From Plasmodiophora brassicae (Eukaryota; Endomyxa; Phytomyxea; Plasmodiophorida; Plasmodiophoridae), in contig JASFAU010000013.1 in the NCBI GenBank assembly GCA_039704465.1, positions 558,001 to 622,000 on the forward strand: DNA of 64,000 nucleotides, in the 5' to 3' direction. Position numbers and translations under genes: made by a program. Shown here one piece after another: positions 23,400 through 33,557 of this stretch; within the stretch, counting starts at the first letter, position 1; every line of letters begins with the position of its first letter. The notes beneath the pieces were generated by a model, which saw nothing but the letters and a program-made list of their open reading frames with translations, was not told the DNA's origin and did not search any database.

Positions 23400-24310
23400 G
23401 TGCAGTACAACAGTCAACAGACATTAGGTCCTACATACCATGGTAAAATCGACATCAAACTCACGAACGTCATGGCGTACTCCACGAGCAGGGTCGAAGA
23501 CGCAATCACAAAGGTGACCGCATTTCGCGAAGACACCCCCAGCGACCGATTGCTGAAATCAACAAGGACATTATTGATGACGGTAACGAGGTTATTATTG
23601 GTGTTCTCCTGGAAAACCTGCCGAAGCCGCTTGGTAATCATTCCGGACAAGAACTCGATAGGGTTGAAGAAGTGAACTAGCTTCGGTCGTTGGGCGTCGT
23701 CTCCTCTCGGCGTATTGCCCTTCTTCAACCCTATCGAGTTCTTGTTCGGAATGATGGCAACAGCCAGCAATGAACGCCTACCTGTGTAGGTTTCTGGCAT
23801 AATTCGCCTCTGTAACGAGACGCTGGCCAACGAGGCGCAGTGGCCATGCGAGCGAAGCATGTCCCTGTTGCCGACACGGAACTCATCAAGGAACACCAGG
23901 GTTTCACGAAGCCACGGAAACAAACGAAGTTCATCACAAAAGCGCGCGTACGAATCTGGATCGCTCGAGTATCAATGCGCGTCAACTCTCGATATGTCCG
24001 GCGACGATATGTACTGATTCCCGAAGCGAGCCGTAACCAATGACCTGGTTTCGTTCAGAAAAAGCGTCCGTTGATCCGAATACAGACGTATGACCCAATA
24101 GCGCTGTTGTTGGTGGTGCTTCTTCAACTGACGTGCGGTCACTCTCATACTGATCAATCCAGCGCGAGACTATCGGCCGGCTCTGACCGTATATAATTGA
24201 CAACTGCGGCCGGCTAAGGCCGACCATGTAGAATCCGTATAGGTAGGCAACGCAGACGCGTATTAGGGCGTGCGTGCTGTCGATTGTACGGCGCTGAGTG
24301 GATCCTGGAA
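23400..24310 (-). mobile_element. Decayed Tc1/mariner-like (DDE_3) transposase
   Basis: Minus-strand pieces in shifted frames show a helix-turn-helix (LSRPQLSIIYGQSRPIVSRW, about 24,230-24,160), a DDE-type LVFLDEF segment (about 23,900), and FFNPIEFLSGMITKRLRQV, the usual motif before the last catalytic acid. Frameshifts and a local inverted duplication at 23,638-23,754 break the frame, so it is inactive. Terminal repeats were not found. Confidence 0.75.
23638..23754. repeat. Local inverted duplication inside the transposase
   Basis: Arms 23638-23672 and 23720-23754 are 35 bp and differ at one base; the spacer is 47 bp. Both arms encode FNPIEFL-type sequence on their respective strands, showing that one arm is a flipped copy of the other. 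Confidence 0.9.
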
Positions 24311-24397
24311 ACGACCTGAGGCAGTCCGCCCCAACTACGACACCAAAGTTAGCTATCCGCAGCGGAGTCCGTGGCGGACTTCGACAAGGTCATCGCC

Positions 24398-25290
24398 ATG
24401 GACCACGATGTCGCCTCTATGGATTCCAACGAAATCATCTCGGAGGTGAAGGACATCGGTTTACAGGATTCGAATGAAACTGCAATCGATAATGACGATG
24501 AAAAGCCATGGGAGGAATTCGAGAAACGCACTCGGAAATCAGGGGTTGTCTACCTAAGCCGTATTCCACCTTTCATGTCCGTTCACCTGCTTCGTCGAAT
24601 GATGTCGCAGTTCGGAGAAGTTGGCAGGATTTACCTTACGCCAGAGGACGCTGCCACTGCGAGAAGAAGGAAGAAGTTCAAAGGTAAGCCAATAATATAT
24701 TCAATCGGTGAACGGGTCGGCGCCTCGCTGACACCAGTTCGCCACAGGATCGACAAGGAAAAATTACGTTGACGGCTGGATTGAATTCGCCAAGAAACGC
24801 ATTGCGAAACAAGTGGCAGAGTCGCTTAACAATACCCAAATCGGTGGCAAGAAGCGCTCCAAGTTTCATGACGACATTTGGAACATCCGCTATCTGAAAG
24901 GATTCAAATGGCATCACCTGACGGAGAAGCTCTGTAAGGATGTTCTGTTTTGGTTGTTGCACGTTCTGACATCCATGGCAGCCTACGAGAATGCTGTACG
25001 GGCTCAGAAGCATCGCAATGAATTGTCAGCAGCAAAGAAAGAGTACGACTTTATCATGGAGAAACACCAGCAGGCAAAAGTCGTTGAGAACATCCAGAAG
25101 CGGCGGGTTGGTTTGCAGAGTTCCCATTGTCGTCATACTTCCTCACTAATGTCTGGTTCAGAAGCGCCGCCGGGAGGCGTCTGGGCAAGCGGGCGAGGCC
25201 TCCGAATTGCCATCACATCATCGCCACTTCAGGCAGCGTAAGCGCCCGCTATGCAATCTGTGTCCCCCTGTTCACGCTCTTGTTCGTTAG
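24398..25290 (+). CDS. ESF2/ABT1 family ribosome-biogenesis factor
   Basis: Four exons (introns 24684-24747, 24934-24981, 25107-25161) give 241 residues. The acidic N-terminus is followed by an RRM-like domain (GVVYLSRIPPFMSVHLLRRM, VGRIYLTPED, YVDGWIEFAKKRIAK) and the family signature WNIRYLKGFKWHHLTEKL. Near the end RHFRQRK fits the C-terminal motif. Yeast Esf2 activates Dbp8 during small-subunit pre-rRNA processing in the nucleolus. The ATG at 24398 is the first in frame. Confidence 0.9.
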
Positions 25291-25648
25291 GGCAACCGGT
25301 GCAACCTACGACGGAATGACCGCCACTGATTATGTTCGAACGACGTGCAATTCGGCCACTAGACCTGTCAATACAGCGTACCCTATTATTTTGATCATTG
25401 GCTGCCGCATTATGGGCTCGGTTGACTGGTACAATTGGAGCTGAAACGTCCATATCGCAACAGTCAGGAGTCGTAATTCAGTACGGACCAACGATTGGGG
25501 ATCTTGCATACGTTCTTGAAGGAATCATGAATCATGATGCGGCGCGTGAACTGAACAGTACATCCAATGTACATTGCGATGGAAGGCGTTGCAGGCTCGG
25601 GGCCTTCAGCCACAATGGCTGTTCGTCAATAACTCTGTGACGCCTGGC
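25291..25648. other. Intergenic stretch
   Basis: No supported gene. Short open frames here show no conserved features. Confidence 0.5.
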
Positions 25649-25649
25649 G

Positions 25650-25752
25650 GAACCGACGTCTGACGCGATTCGCTGAAGTCGATGTGGCTAAGCGTAAGCG
25701 TTGGCGCTTGCTGTGCAACACGCCTTCAGCGAATCGCGCCAGACGTCGGTTC
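25650..25752. repeat. Near-perfect hairpin
   Basis: Arms 25650-25678 and 25724-25752 pair over 29 bp with one mismatch around a 45 nt loop. The loop itself has a smaller repeat (taagcgtaagcg). It lies outside genes and could be a structured RNA, a MITE remnant or a local inverted duplication. Confidence 0.85.
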
Positions 25753-26085
25753 AGCGAGAGGCCACACAGCAGCTGACGAACAGCCTGCGAGGATGAAGAA
25801 AGGCCACGGCCGCCCCAATTACCTTATCGGTAAGCCTTCATCGAAGAATATTCACAGTACAGTTCGACGGTCGCGATGTGTCGTTCGCAGTTGTTTCTAT
25901 TTTTGGTGAAACACGGCAGGATCTGGCGGAACGCGAATCCACTGGGATGGAGGCCGCTCCGCGGTTCTAATTGCAGCATCACCAATGCCGCGGGCCAACG
26001 GCGCGGTCGGCGCCATCGATTTGGCTCCATTCCCCGATCGTGTTCGTATCAGTACGCTGCCTGTCTGCCCGCGTCATCGCGCACG
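25753..26085. other. 5' flank of secreted-protein gene
   Basis: No separate gene is recognised between the hairpin and the signal-peptide start at 26086. Confidence 0.4.
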
Positions 26086-27132
26086 ATGAAGTTCTTCGCG
26101 GTGATGGCTGTCATGGCCGTTGCCCTGCCGGTGTATGAGGTCGCTGCACGCGCACCTGTTGACGTGTCCATGGAGGCCGTCAGGCGCAACCCGGAAAGCA
26201 TCCTGGAGCATGTTGTCGAGGACATGAGCAAGAAGCTCGACGGGCATCCGGAAGTTGCTGAGAAGCTGAAGGAAGCCGTGACCAACGACGGCATCATCGA
26301 CGATCAGGAAGAAGCGGATGTCACTGCTGTCGCCAAGAGCGTGGAAGGCATCGATGAGGACATTGCGATCATTCAGGCCATCGAAAAAGAGAACCCTGGG
26401 GCCGTCCTGAAGTTCATGGAGAAGAAGATCACGCAGGACCCGGTCCTCAGTGCCGTCGTCGAAGAGGCACGCAAAGCGGACATCAGCGATGAACAGGTTG
26501 CCGCCTACGTGTCCCGCCTGGGCGATATCGTTGCCGACCTGAAGGCCATGCCGAAGGCGCAACTGCTTGCCATTATTTCCAGCGCCCAGAAGGTTATGCA
26601 GTCGACGAACCTGTTCCAGCTGCTCGCTGGTCTGATGAAGGACCGTACGACGCAGCCGGTCCTGGAGTCGGCTGCGATGGCGCTGCTGCAACGTAAAGAT
26701 GAGCTGAAGCAGATGACGGTGTCGGCGGCGATCAACGCCCTGATCGAGCAAACGCCGTCGAACATGCAGGCCCAGCTGCGCGGGATTATGGACGCCGCCA
26801 TCCGGCTCATCGAAGGCGTTTCGGGCGTTGTCAGGAGCGCGCCGGTGGAATTGCAGGCGAAGCTCGACGATCTGAAGAAGATGACCAACATTGAGATGAT
26901 TCAGGCGCAGTGGGCGTTCCGCAAGATGCACCTGTTCCCGATGATCCTGGGACAGGCCAAGGGCACCGCCTACGAGGCGGCCGCCAAGCAGATCGTCAAA
27001 CAGCTGTCGGACGACAAGATGATCCAGGGCCTGATGGAGAAACAGCTCGAGGCGGTCCGCAGCCGCAAGCAACCCTTGGAGTCGGACGCGCACGTGCGCG
27101 GGCGTGTCCGGAAGGCAGCGCGCGTGAACTGA
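26086..27132 (+). CDS. Secreted alpha-helical protein of unknown function
   Basis: A single exon of 348 residues. The ATG at 26086 opens a clear signal peptide (MKFFAVMAVMAVALPVYEVAA). The mature protein is almost wholly helical, rich in Ala, Glu, Lys and Met, with no cysteine pattern and no membrane segment. Phrases such as NPESILEHVVEDMSKKLDG and DQEEADVTAVAKSVEGIDED recur in form but not as exact repeats. No family is recognised. In a parasite such a protein would be an effector candidate; that is inference only. Confidence 0.75.
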   Translation: MKFFAVMAVMAVALPVYEVAARAPVDVSMEAVRRNPESILEHVVEDMSKKLDGHPEVAEKLKEAVTNDGIIDDQEEADVTAVAKSVEGIDEDIAIIQAIEKENPGAVLKFMEKKITQDPVLSAVVEEARKADISDEQVAAYVSRLGDIVADLKAMPKAQLLAIISSAQKVMQSTNLFQLLAGLMKDRTTQPVLESAAMALLQRKDELKQMTVSAAINALIEQTPSNMQAQLRGIMDAAIRLIEGVSGVVRSAPVELQAKLDDLKKMTNIEMIQAQWAFRKMHLFPMILGQAKGTAYEAAAKQIVKQLSDDKMIQGLMEKQLEAVRSRKQPLESDAHVRGRVRKAARVN

Positions 27133-27425
27133 GCCCAGCGCGTACCAGCTGAAACCCCTATTCGCCTGTCGATAAAAGCCCTGTTGTTGTTATTACGCGC
27201 GGCGGCCCCCGTATGAAAGGCATTGGAACAGTCTGGAATAAGTAGTCTCCACATTGGAGAGAGAGAGTGCAGGCGATTCCCGAACCGCCGGTTTCGAAAC
27301 GGGCGCGTCGCAGAGTGCGGGTGTGTTGGGGTCACTGACTGACTGACGCCTTCTGTGCTATAACACGGCTTCGCGTATTTTTGGAAGGAGGATTGCCTGA
27401 CCTTGGAGCAGGGAGCGCCGTGACG

Positions 27426-27800
27426 ATGCTGAGGCGGATCACGAAATGGGTAGGCGACCTGACGCGGCCGCGCCTGGCCCGCCAGCTACGCAAGCATGGT
27501 CGTGTGGCCCGCGTATGAGGTGGTGACGCGGGCAGGTCGGCTGACGTCGCTGCAGGGCTGCTGTTCGAGGACATCCTGCTGGAGCGGGAGGATATCCAGG
27601 AGGCGATCGCGCGTCTCCCGCCGGATGTTCTCGAGGCGCGCGTCCGTCGCATCCGCCGCGCGCACGACCTGTCCTTGAAGCACGAGTACATGCCCGAGCA
27701 CCTGCAGGACTATGACCCGTTCGAGAAATACGGCCTGATCGAGGAGCTCGTCAACGTTCGTGCTCGCCGCCTGGAGCTCGACTCGATCAATCGTCTGTGA
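27426..27800 (+). CDS. QCR7: Cytochrome bc1 complex subunit 7
   Basis: Two exons (intron 27499-27555) give 105 residues. After a short basic start (MLRRITKWVGDL), the family core reads GLLFEDILLEREDIQEAIARLP, then RVRRIRRAHDLSLKHEYMP and a conserved YGLIEELV ending. This is the 14 kDa subunit of mitochondrial complex III (UCR_14kD family), needed for assembly with cytochrome b. The intron joins KH to GLLFED in frame. Confidence 0.9.
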
Positions 27801-27875
27801 TGCGCCCTCCCCACGTCGTACTTGAACTACAACGCGCGGCACGCTTGCGTTTCGTCATCGTAACGGGTTCGCTTC

Positions 27876-28814
27876 CTATATATTACATGTACAGATAGAC
27901 GGGCGAGGGGCGCACACGTCGTCTTGAGCTTCCGCCATCTTCGATGCTTCGCATCCGACGCGGACCAGTAGTGGGCACAGACCGAGCTGGTTCAGCATGC
28001 CTTCGCGCCCGGGCTGTTTGCACCGTACGAATCAAACGTGTGCCAGCACACGCGCACGACGCTGGACCCATTACCCCATACAGCGACTGTAAATGGTCTC
28101 GTCGGTCGGCGCGAATGAAGAATTGTTCGCCGGTTCGCGAAGTCATGATCTGCTTGGGAGCCTTCTTGTTCTTGAACCCGTTCATCTAGCGCGAATCCGT
28201 CAGAGGCACGGGCCATGGCGAACCGACCAGCCAGATGACGACGTACGGTTCGGATGAACCTGGAGTGAAGGGTAGGCAGCAGGTCGATCTGGCAGTCCGC
28301 CCAGAGTGCATCGGCAAGCCGATCCAGGATCTCCCGCATAACGGAAGGGACTGCGACCCAGTTCAGACGACGACGTCACGAATCACGATGCAACGAGCAT
28401 CCTACTGGACAAATGCGACTCGGTTCTTACGTTCGGATGCGACCCGAACTTGTAGTGGTTCTCGAAATCGATATACGCGTAATATCTGCCAGAGACCGTC
28501 GTCAGCGAATGGCGCCGCCAGGCACAACGCGGATATATACGCCACTGACTTAGTTCGTTCCATATTGGATTTCGAGAACCGGTCCGGCTTGTCCACCCCC
28601 GGGTATGCCTTCAGCCGGGCGCGTATCAGCTCGTTCTCCTCCTCGATCGTGGCCAGCCGCGTGCACATCTGCTGCAGGCACGACGCCAGCCGGCAGCAGA
28701 CCTGTGCCGACGGTTCAGTGGGGCGACGCCACGGACGACCTGCGCCGGGCGGACCTTCTCGAGCGCATCGCGCTCCTGGGCGCGCGCCTGCAGCGCCGCC
28801 TGATCGGAGGCCAT
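27876..28814 (-). CDS. Hypothetical protein with N-terminal coiled coil
   Basis: Minus-strand exons can be followed from MASDQAALQARAQERDALEK, over a 53 nt intron (about 28,720-28,772), into a coiled coil LATIEEENELIRARLKAYPG. Next come YYAYIDFENHYKFGSHPN, then MREILDRLADALWADCQID, and FKNKKAPKQIMTSRTGEQFF with DHLQSLYGPGREGML near the end. Exact middle junctions are not settled. Upstream in-frame residues (RWDGTGLRKDDKRFV) suggest another 5' exon towards 28,980. No family is recognised. Confidence 0.5.
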
Positions 28815-29010
28815 CACGAATCGCTTGTCGTCCTTGCGCAGTCCGGTCCCATCCCACCGCACAGGCGCGCTGGCATGGACGATGCCGACCGGGCCGGGGC
28901 GCACACGGACGGGAGGCCCACCGTGTGTGTCGATTGGGATGGACGCCGGTACTGGGTCGACAGCAGTCGAGCGCGTTTCATTATAGGTTCAGTGACGACG
29001 AGGCGGAGAT

Positions 29011-29918
29011 TTAGACCGATGACGTTGCGGAGCCGGCGCCCGACCCCGTCAGGCCCTGCTTGGCGGCTTCGTCGAGCAGGGCCTGGAGCTCTTTCTTGGT
29101 CAGGATGCTGTGGACGACCTGGCCTTTCGCATCGCGCGTCAATGTGGAGAACTCGAGTTTCTCCGCCGTCGGCGATGTCGTGTCCATGGTCTTGTTGAGG
29201 ACCTTGATGGCGAGCAGCTTGGCCTGCTCCAACGTCATCTCGCCCTCTTTGTAGTCGCTCTTGAGGATCGACTGCGCCGCCTGGCTGTTACTGCCGATGG
29301 CGGTGGCCTTCCAGCCGTTGTAGTTGCCGCTCGGGTCGCTTTGGTACAACTGGAACCCGTAGTGCTGGTCCCAGCCGGAGAACAGGAACGACACGCCGAA
29401 CGGGCGCTTACCGCCGAACTGTGTGTACTCCTGCTTGAGATCGCAAACGTGATGAAGGAGGCGCTCGATAGGAATCGGCTCCTGGTACTGGTATGCATAC
29501 TGCTGGGCTCTCAAGCGCGTGTAGTTGATCAGCACGTTGGCGTCGGCAGTGATTCCCGCAACAGCAGTCCTAAGAAATCGGAATGAACACAATTCGACGA
29601 TTTCGCAGCAGGTGCGACCAAAGGGCTTACGCGATATGATCATCAATCGTATAAATCTTCTCGGTCGCCTTTCGAATGTCGAGCAATTTCGATGTGACAC
29701 GTTTTTCAGCGGCCAGGAGGACGCCATCGTTGGCTAAAATGCCAATGGCGCTGCCGGCCTGCGAAATCGCCTCCATGGCGTACTCGACCTGGTACAGTCG
29801 GCCCTCGGGCGAGAAGATTGTCGTGCGGCTATCATAGCGACGAGACTGAAACACCCGGCGAGACACCGACTCAGCATGTCATTCGGGCACGCGGCGCTCC
29901 CATCCGAACTCATACCAT
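29011..29918 (-). CDS. PSMA4: 20S proteasome subunit alpha type-4
   Basis: Three exons: 29916-29918, 29631-29845 and 29011-29569, giving 258 residues. Exon 1 contains only the ATG; a 70 nt intron follows and exon 2 resumes [20 protein letters not shown], the canonical alpha-subunit N-terminus. Later landmarks are [39 protein letters not shown] and LEFSTLTRD. It forms part of the outer heptameric ring that gates substrate entry. The usual Cys in HIACAVAG is Thr here. No other in-frame ATG could supply the start. Confidence 0.93.
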
Positions 29919-31020
29919 GTTCGCGTGACCCGGGCGCCGGCGTCTGTCGGACGATTGCCAACGACCACCAAAGCGCGATGGCTCCCCGCAGTTACAATAT
30001 GGAGTCCAACATGGTCAAAATTTTGCCACAGCGCCTCTTTTGCGATTTCGTTGCTGCTTGAGTAGGGACGCTCCTATAGGAGTGTCCCTACTGTGGAATG
30101 ACAGTTTCCATTAGTCCCGTCTCGCGTAGCGTAAAACACATTTAAAGTCACGTCTCACATACCGAAAGTTCATCCACTCAAACTGAGTTTGTGTATTTGG
30201 CGTTTGCGACACAATTGCGCCGCAACTCCAGGATTTCAGTTGACGTTACCAGTATTCGTTTGCTTCGCGCCAACTTTGCCCTCGTCCCCACAGAACGTAT
30301 ACAACTGGCGTCGAACAGAACACTGAGCCACAGGATCTCGGCTACGGTCTTGTGACCGGGCGCGATGCAGTGGGCCTTGTTGAAACTTGACGATGTCGTC
30401 TCCCTACAGGCATGATGAGCAGGAGCTGCTAGGAATTTGCAGGAAGACCACTGCTGATTTTCGGAGTCCGAACACAATTTACAGAGGCGGGGCTGCCGAT
30501 ATGTCCATAAAAACCGGGATGACTTTAGGGCTAGGGTATAAGATAACTCTAATATTTACTTTAAACAATTTATAACCGATTGAGGAAACGCGTTTTGCCA
30601 TCCCTGACTCAGTGCGGCGTCGCCGCATCTGCTGCACTTGGCATGTTGGCAGGCCATCGCATGAGGATGCTCCCGCCTGATCACCCGAACCCGCGCGCCT
30701 CACTGGGCGTGCCAGGACTGCATGCAGCTGTTCCAAATTGGAGTTGCGTCCCCGCCTGGTCCGATCGTATGCCCCAATGCGCCCTCGCCTGCAATTGCGC
30801 CTGCACCACCGGCTCGTGAGGCTGAGTCAAGATTTGGCAACTACGCTGTTGATGTGACCTTTTTCTTTCATTCCCAGCGAACGGCGCCTCGTGCTTCGAT
30901 ATAATCAACGTCAGTGCAAGGTTCGCCTGTACTGGTGATATAATCTGTAATTGGTTTTAGATACCTAGTCGCATTTTCCCAACCTACTGTCAACAACCAG
31001 CCGGTCGACCTGGCTGGAGA
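29919..31020. other. Gene-poor stretch with a short palindrome
   Basis: No supported gene. It holds a 32 bp palindrome (30061-30092), an AT-rich segment near 30,520-30,580, and open frames without family resemblance at 30,580-30,830. Confidence 0.45.
30061..30092. repeat. 32 bp near-perfect palindrome
   Basis: The two 16 bp halves (agtagggacgctccta and taggagtgtccctact) pair with a single G/T exception. It could be a hairpin terminator, a protein-binding site or a transposon end. Confidence 0.85.
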
Positions 31021-31172
31021 TGGGGATCAACTGCAGCTCGCAAATACCATGCTCCTTAACGACTCGTCTCACGTTTCTTGTCATGGGAGCGATGTATCTG
31101 CTCGCAGCGGCGTGCGTCGGCGCCGGATGGGTCAAGAAAAGTTGCAACGAAAGCAGCGGTGACAACGGCGGT
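31021..31172 (-). repeat. Flank of Gag relic, inverted copy 1
   Basis: About 150 bp match 32,622-32,777 in inverted orientation at roughly 90% (shared tgccaaataccatgctcc-type core around the Gag relic). The copies face each other across the relic. Confidence 0.8.
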
Positions 31173-31442
31173 CACCCAGCTTGAGAAAATATAAGCAAGC
31201 GATAGTTTCGCAACGCAGGGAATGTCGTGCGACCGAGAGAAGGACCAGTCGACGAACGAAGATGTAGCGCCACAATCGATAAGGGCCTTAATTAGTCAAG
31301 ATGACACGTGACGCGATAAAAATCTGAATGGGGACAGTGACGGACGGAACGAATCGTACGCTGGAATAGAGAGAAGAGATGAAGAGGCAATCGGGTTCAA
31401 GAATGTTGTGATGTACTGGGCGATCCGCGAACCCGGCTCGGA

Positions 31443-32282
31443 TCACCCGCGGGCATTTCCCGGCTGAGAGCGAGGGCACTGACTCGACATCTGTCCAGGT
31501 TCGCGACAGCGAAAACAGCGGCCTTCGCGGCGGCAACGGTCCCGCTCCTCGTCGGTCAGCGGCTGCAGAGCGCTTGCGACCACGTTCAGAGTAACCGTCG
31601 ACGGCACCGGGAACAGCGGCGCCAGATGGACCGCCTTATCCACCATGCCGGAGAAGGTGCTGAGCTGCCACTTGTACAATTCCTCGGCCAAGGCAGGGGT
31701 CAGCGATGTGCGAAGCTTCTCGGCCAGCGAGGAGTCGTTTAGACGGCAGTCCGGGTCGCGGGCGACAGCGACAAAGTAGCGGCGGCGAAACTCCACGAGA
31801 TGCCCGGCGAACGGGTCCGTCTGGCACAGGGCGTCGAAATCGGCCTTGGCACTCGCAGCAGTGATCTCCGGAAAGTTCTCCAGAAGCATGGCCTTGAGAG
31901 GCTGCGGGAACGATGGCTTGATCGCCACGTACAGCTTCAGCGCCACGCCGTCCAGACTCGAGGTCAACAGGTTCATGGCCGTATTCGACAACGGTGCAGT
32001 TGACGTCGGGTCAGCGTCGGCAAACCGGCAAAACTCCTCGAACCACGTCGTCGCAGACATCGAATCTACCGAGTCATCGCCCGTGAACGAGTGCAGCCGG
32101 ACGGGTGTTGTAAACGACGTTGTCGACAAAGGCACCGGCCGGCGGTCGCGCAGGGTCGATAGTCTCGGTCGATTCGATGTCTGCGACGACGTGGTTCGAG
32201 GAGTTTTGGGGGTCTCGGGGCGCGTCTCGGTGGTCTCGGGGTGCGTCTCGGGGGTCTCAGGGCGTCCTCGCGTGTGTGCCAT
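31443..32282 (-). mobile_element. Gag-like ORF of a retrotransposon relic
   Basis: A minus-strand open frame of 279 residues. The N-terminus is Thr/Pro/Glu-repetitive; the middle (SATTWFEEFCRFADADP, LVEFRRRYFVAVA, LRTSLTPALAEELYKW) has the helical pattern of Ty3/gypsy-type Gag. The end holds a zinc-knuckle-like CFRCREPGQMSSQC in which the usual His is Gln. No protease, reverse transcriptase or integrase is visible nearby, so this is an orphan fragment. Its N-terminal part was partly made from a flipped copy of its own sequence (32,165-32,207). Confidence 0.72.
32030..32207. repeat. Local inverted duplication inside Gag relic
   Basis: Arms 32030-32072 and 32165-32207 are 43 bp with one mismatch, separated by 92 bp. 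One arm encodes MSATTWFEEF in the Gag frame; the flipped arm supplies part of the Gag N-terminus. Confidence 0.9.
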
Positions 32283-32621
32283 TGGGAAAGTCGGTCAAAC
32301 TGTCACGACTCAACGACGACGCGTTGACCGACTGCCGTCGGTCCCCGCTCGCACGGACTTATTCCGGCGCCGACCTGCTATGTCGACGTCTCCTGACACT
32401 AAATGGCCCCTTCACGGGTCGCGATATCCCACGACTGCGTTGGCACCGGAAAACAACAAATGATGTGTTCAGGGAATCGTGTGAAAGGGACATTCGAAAT
32501 CCGAAGTGTGTCGGCTTACACCAGGCACTTTGGATTCCATGGAGGCTGAGCAGTACAACAGGAGCGCGGGGAACACAAACGCAATCGAGTTCAAAAAATG
32601 GCGTGGCAACAAGAAGCAACA

Positions 32622-32777
32622 AGCGGGGATCCGCCGTTGTCATTGCCGCTGCGTTGCAACTTTTCTTGACCCATCTGGCGCCGACGCACGCCGCTGCGAG
32701 CAGATACATCGCTACCATGACAAGAAACGTGAGAAGAGTCGTTAAGGAGCATGGTATTTGCGAACTGCAATTGATCC
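32622..32777 (+). repeat. Flank of Gag relic, inverted copy 2
   Basis: Inverted partner of 31,021-31,172. On the plus strand both encode fragments such as TRNVRRVVKEHGICELQL, a decayed coding or LTR-adjacent sequence. Confidence 0.8.
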
Positions 32778-33176
32778 CCATATCTCCATTCATCATGACT
32801 GCTATTTAACAGCGATGGAAGGCAGGGCATGAACGGGGATCAGAAAGACTTTGACCGTCTTCATGAACGCGTTCCCAAAGGTAAAATACACATAATCTCA
32901 AGCTCAAATTCTTTAACAAATCGTTCAACAATTAAAGGTCTTCAAGCGGGTTTTCAAGCAGTTCCTCTGACGCTGAAATTCCATACAAACGGAAACGCAA
33001 GCAGCATGAGACGTAACTTTTAATGCGTTTATGCTATACGAGGCGGGACTAATGGAAACCGTCACTCTATAGTCTTGTGTGCCACCGTCTAGCTAGAGTA
33101 CTGGCGAACATGTCCGGCAACCGCATCCTGCTGCGCCCAGTCGCGGAGTTGGCAGGTTGACGGAGCGCTCGTCGTC
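32778..33176. other. Intergenic stretch
   Basis: AT-richer than its surroundings around 32,870-32,950. No gene is seen. Confidence 0.5.
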
Positions 33177-33445
33177 ATGGAAAGTATGGCCGGGTTGCGA
33201 GGCAGTTCGGGCCGCGATCATCACGTTTGTTAAGTTCGTTCGCAGATCCGCACCGCCACCAGCAGCAGGTGCTGCTGGAGCGCATCGTTTCGTCCATCGA
33301 CATGCTTGGCGCGAGCATCGACCAGGTGAACGCGGAACTCGTGGCGCTCGACAAGGTCAACAGGCAGATTGCCTCCGTTGCGGAGGTCTGGAGCGGGTAC
33401 GCGACGAAGATCAGCATAGCACTGGAATCAACTTCGCAGCTATGA
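33177..33445 (+). CDS. DASH/Dam1 complex subunit Dad4
   Basis: Two exons: 33177-33183 (7 nt, ATG GAA A) and 33246-33445, giving 68 residues. Splicing produces MENPHRHQQQVLLERIVSSI, very like the yeast-type MENP..QQ..LLSRI start, then NAELVALDKVNRQIA and a final helix with WSGYATKISIALESTSQL. Dad4 is about 72 residues in yeast and is part of the ring that couples kinetochores to microtubule ends. Length, start, helix pattern and end all agree. Outside fungi, DASH subunits are known only patchily. Confidence 0.85.
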
Positions 33446-33557
33446 TCCCAACCGTCACATTGCTGCCGTTTCCTATATACGACATGCTCAGGGTGTTTTC
33501 CAACTACCATGACTTGCTGGAATGCTGGCGGCGACCCTACACGACGTACATGCTGCT

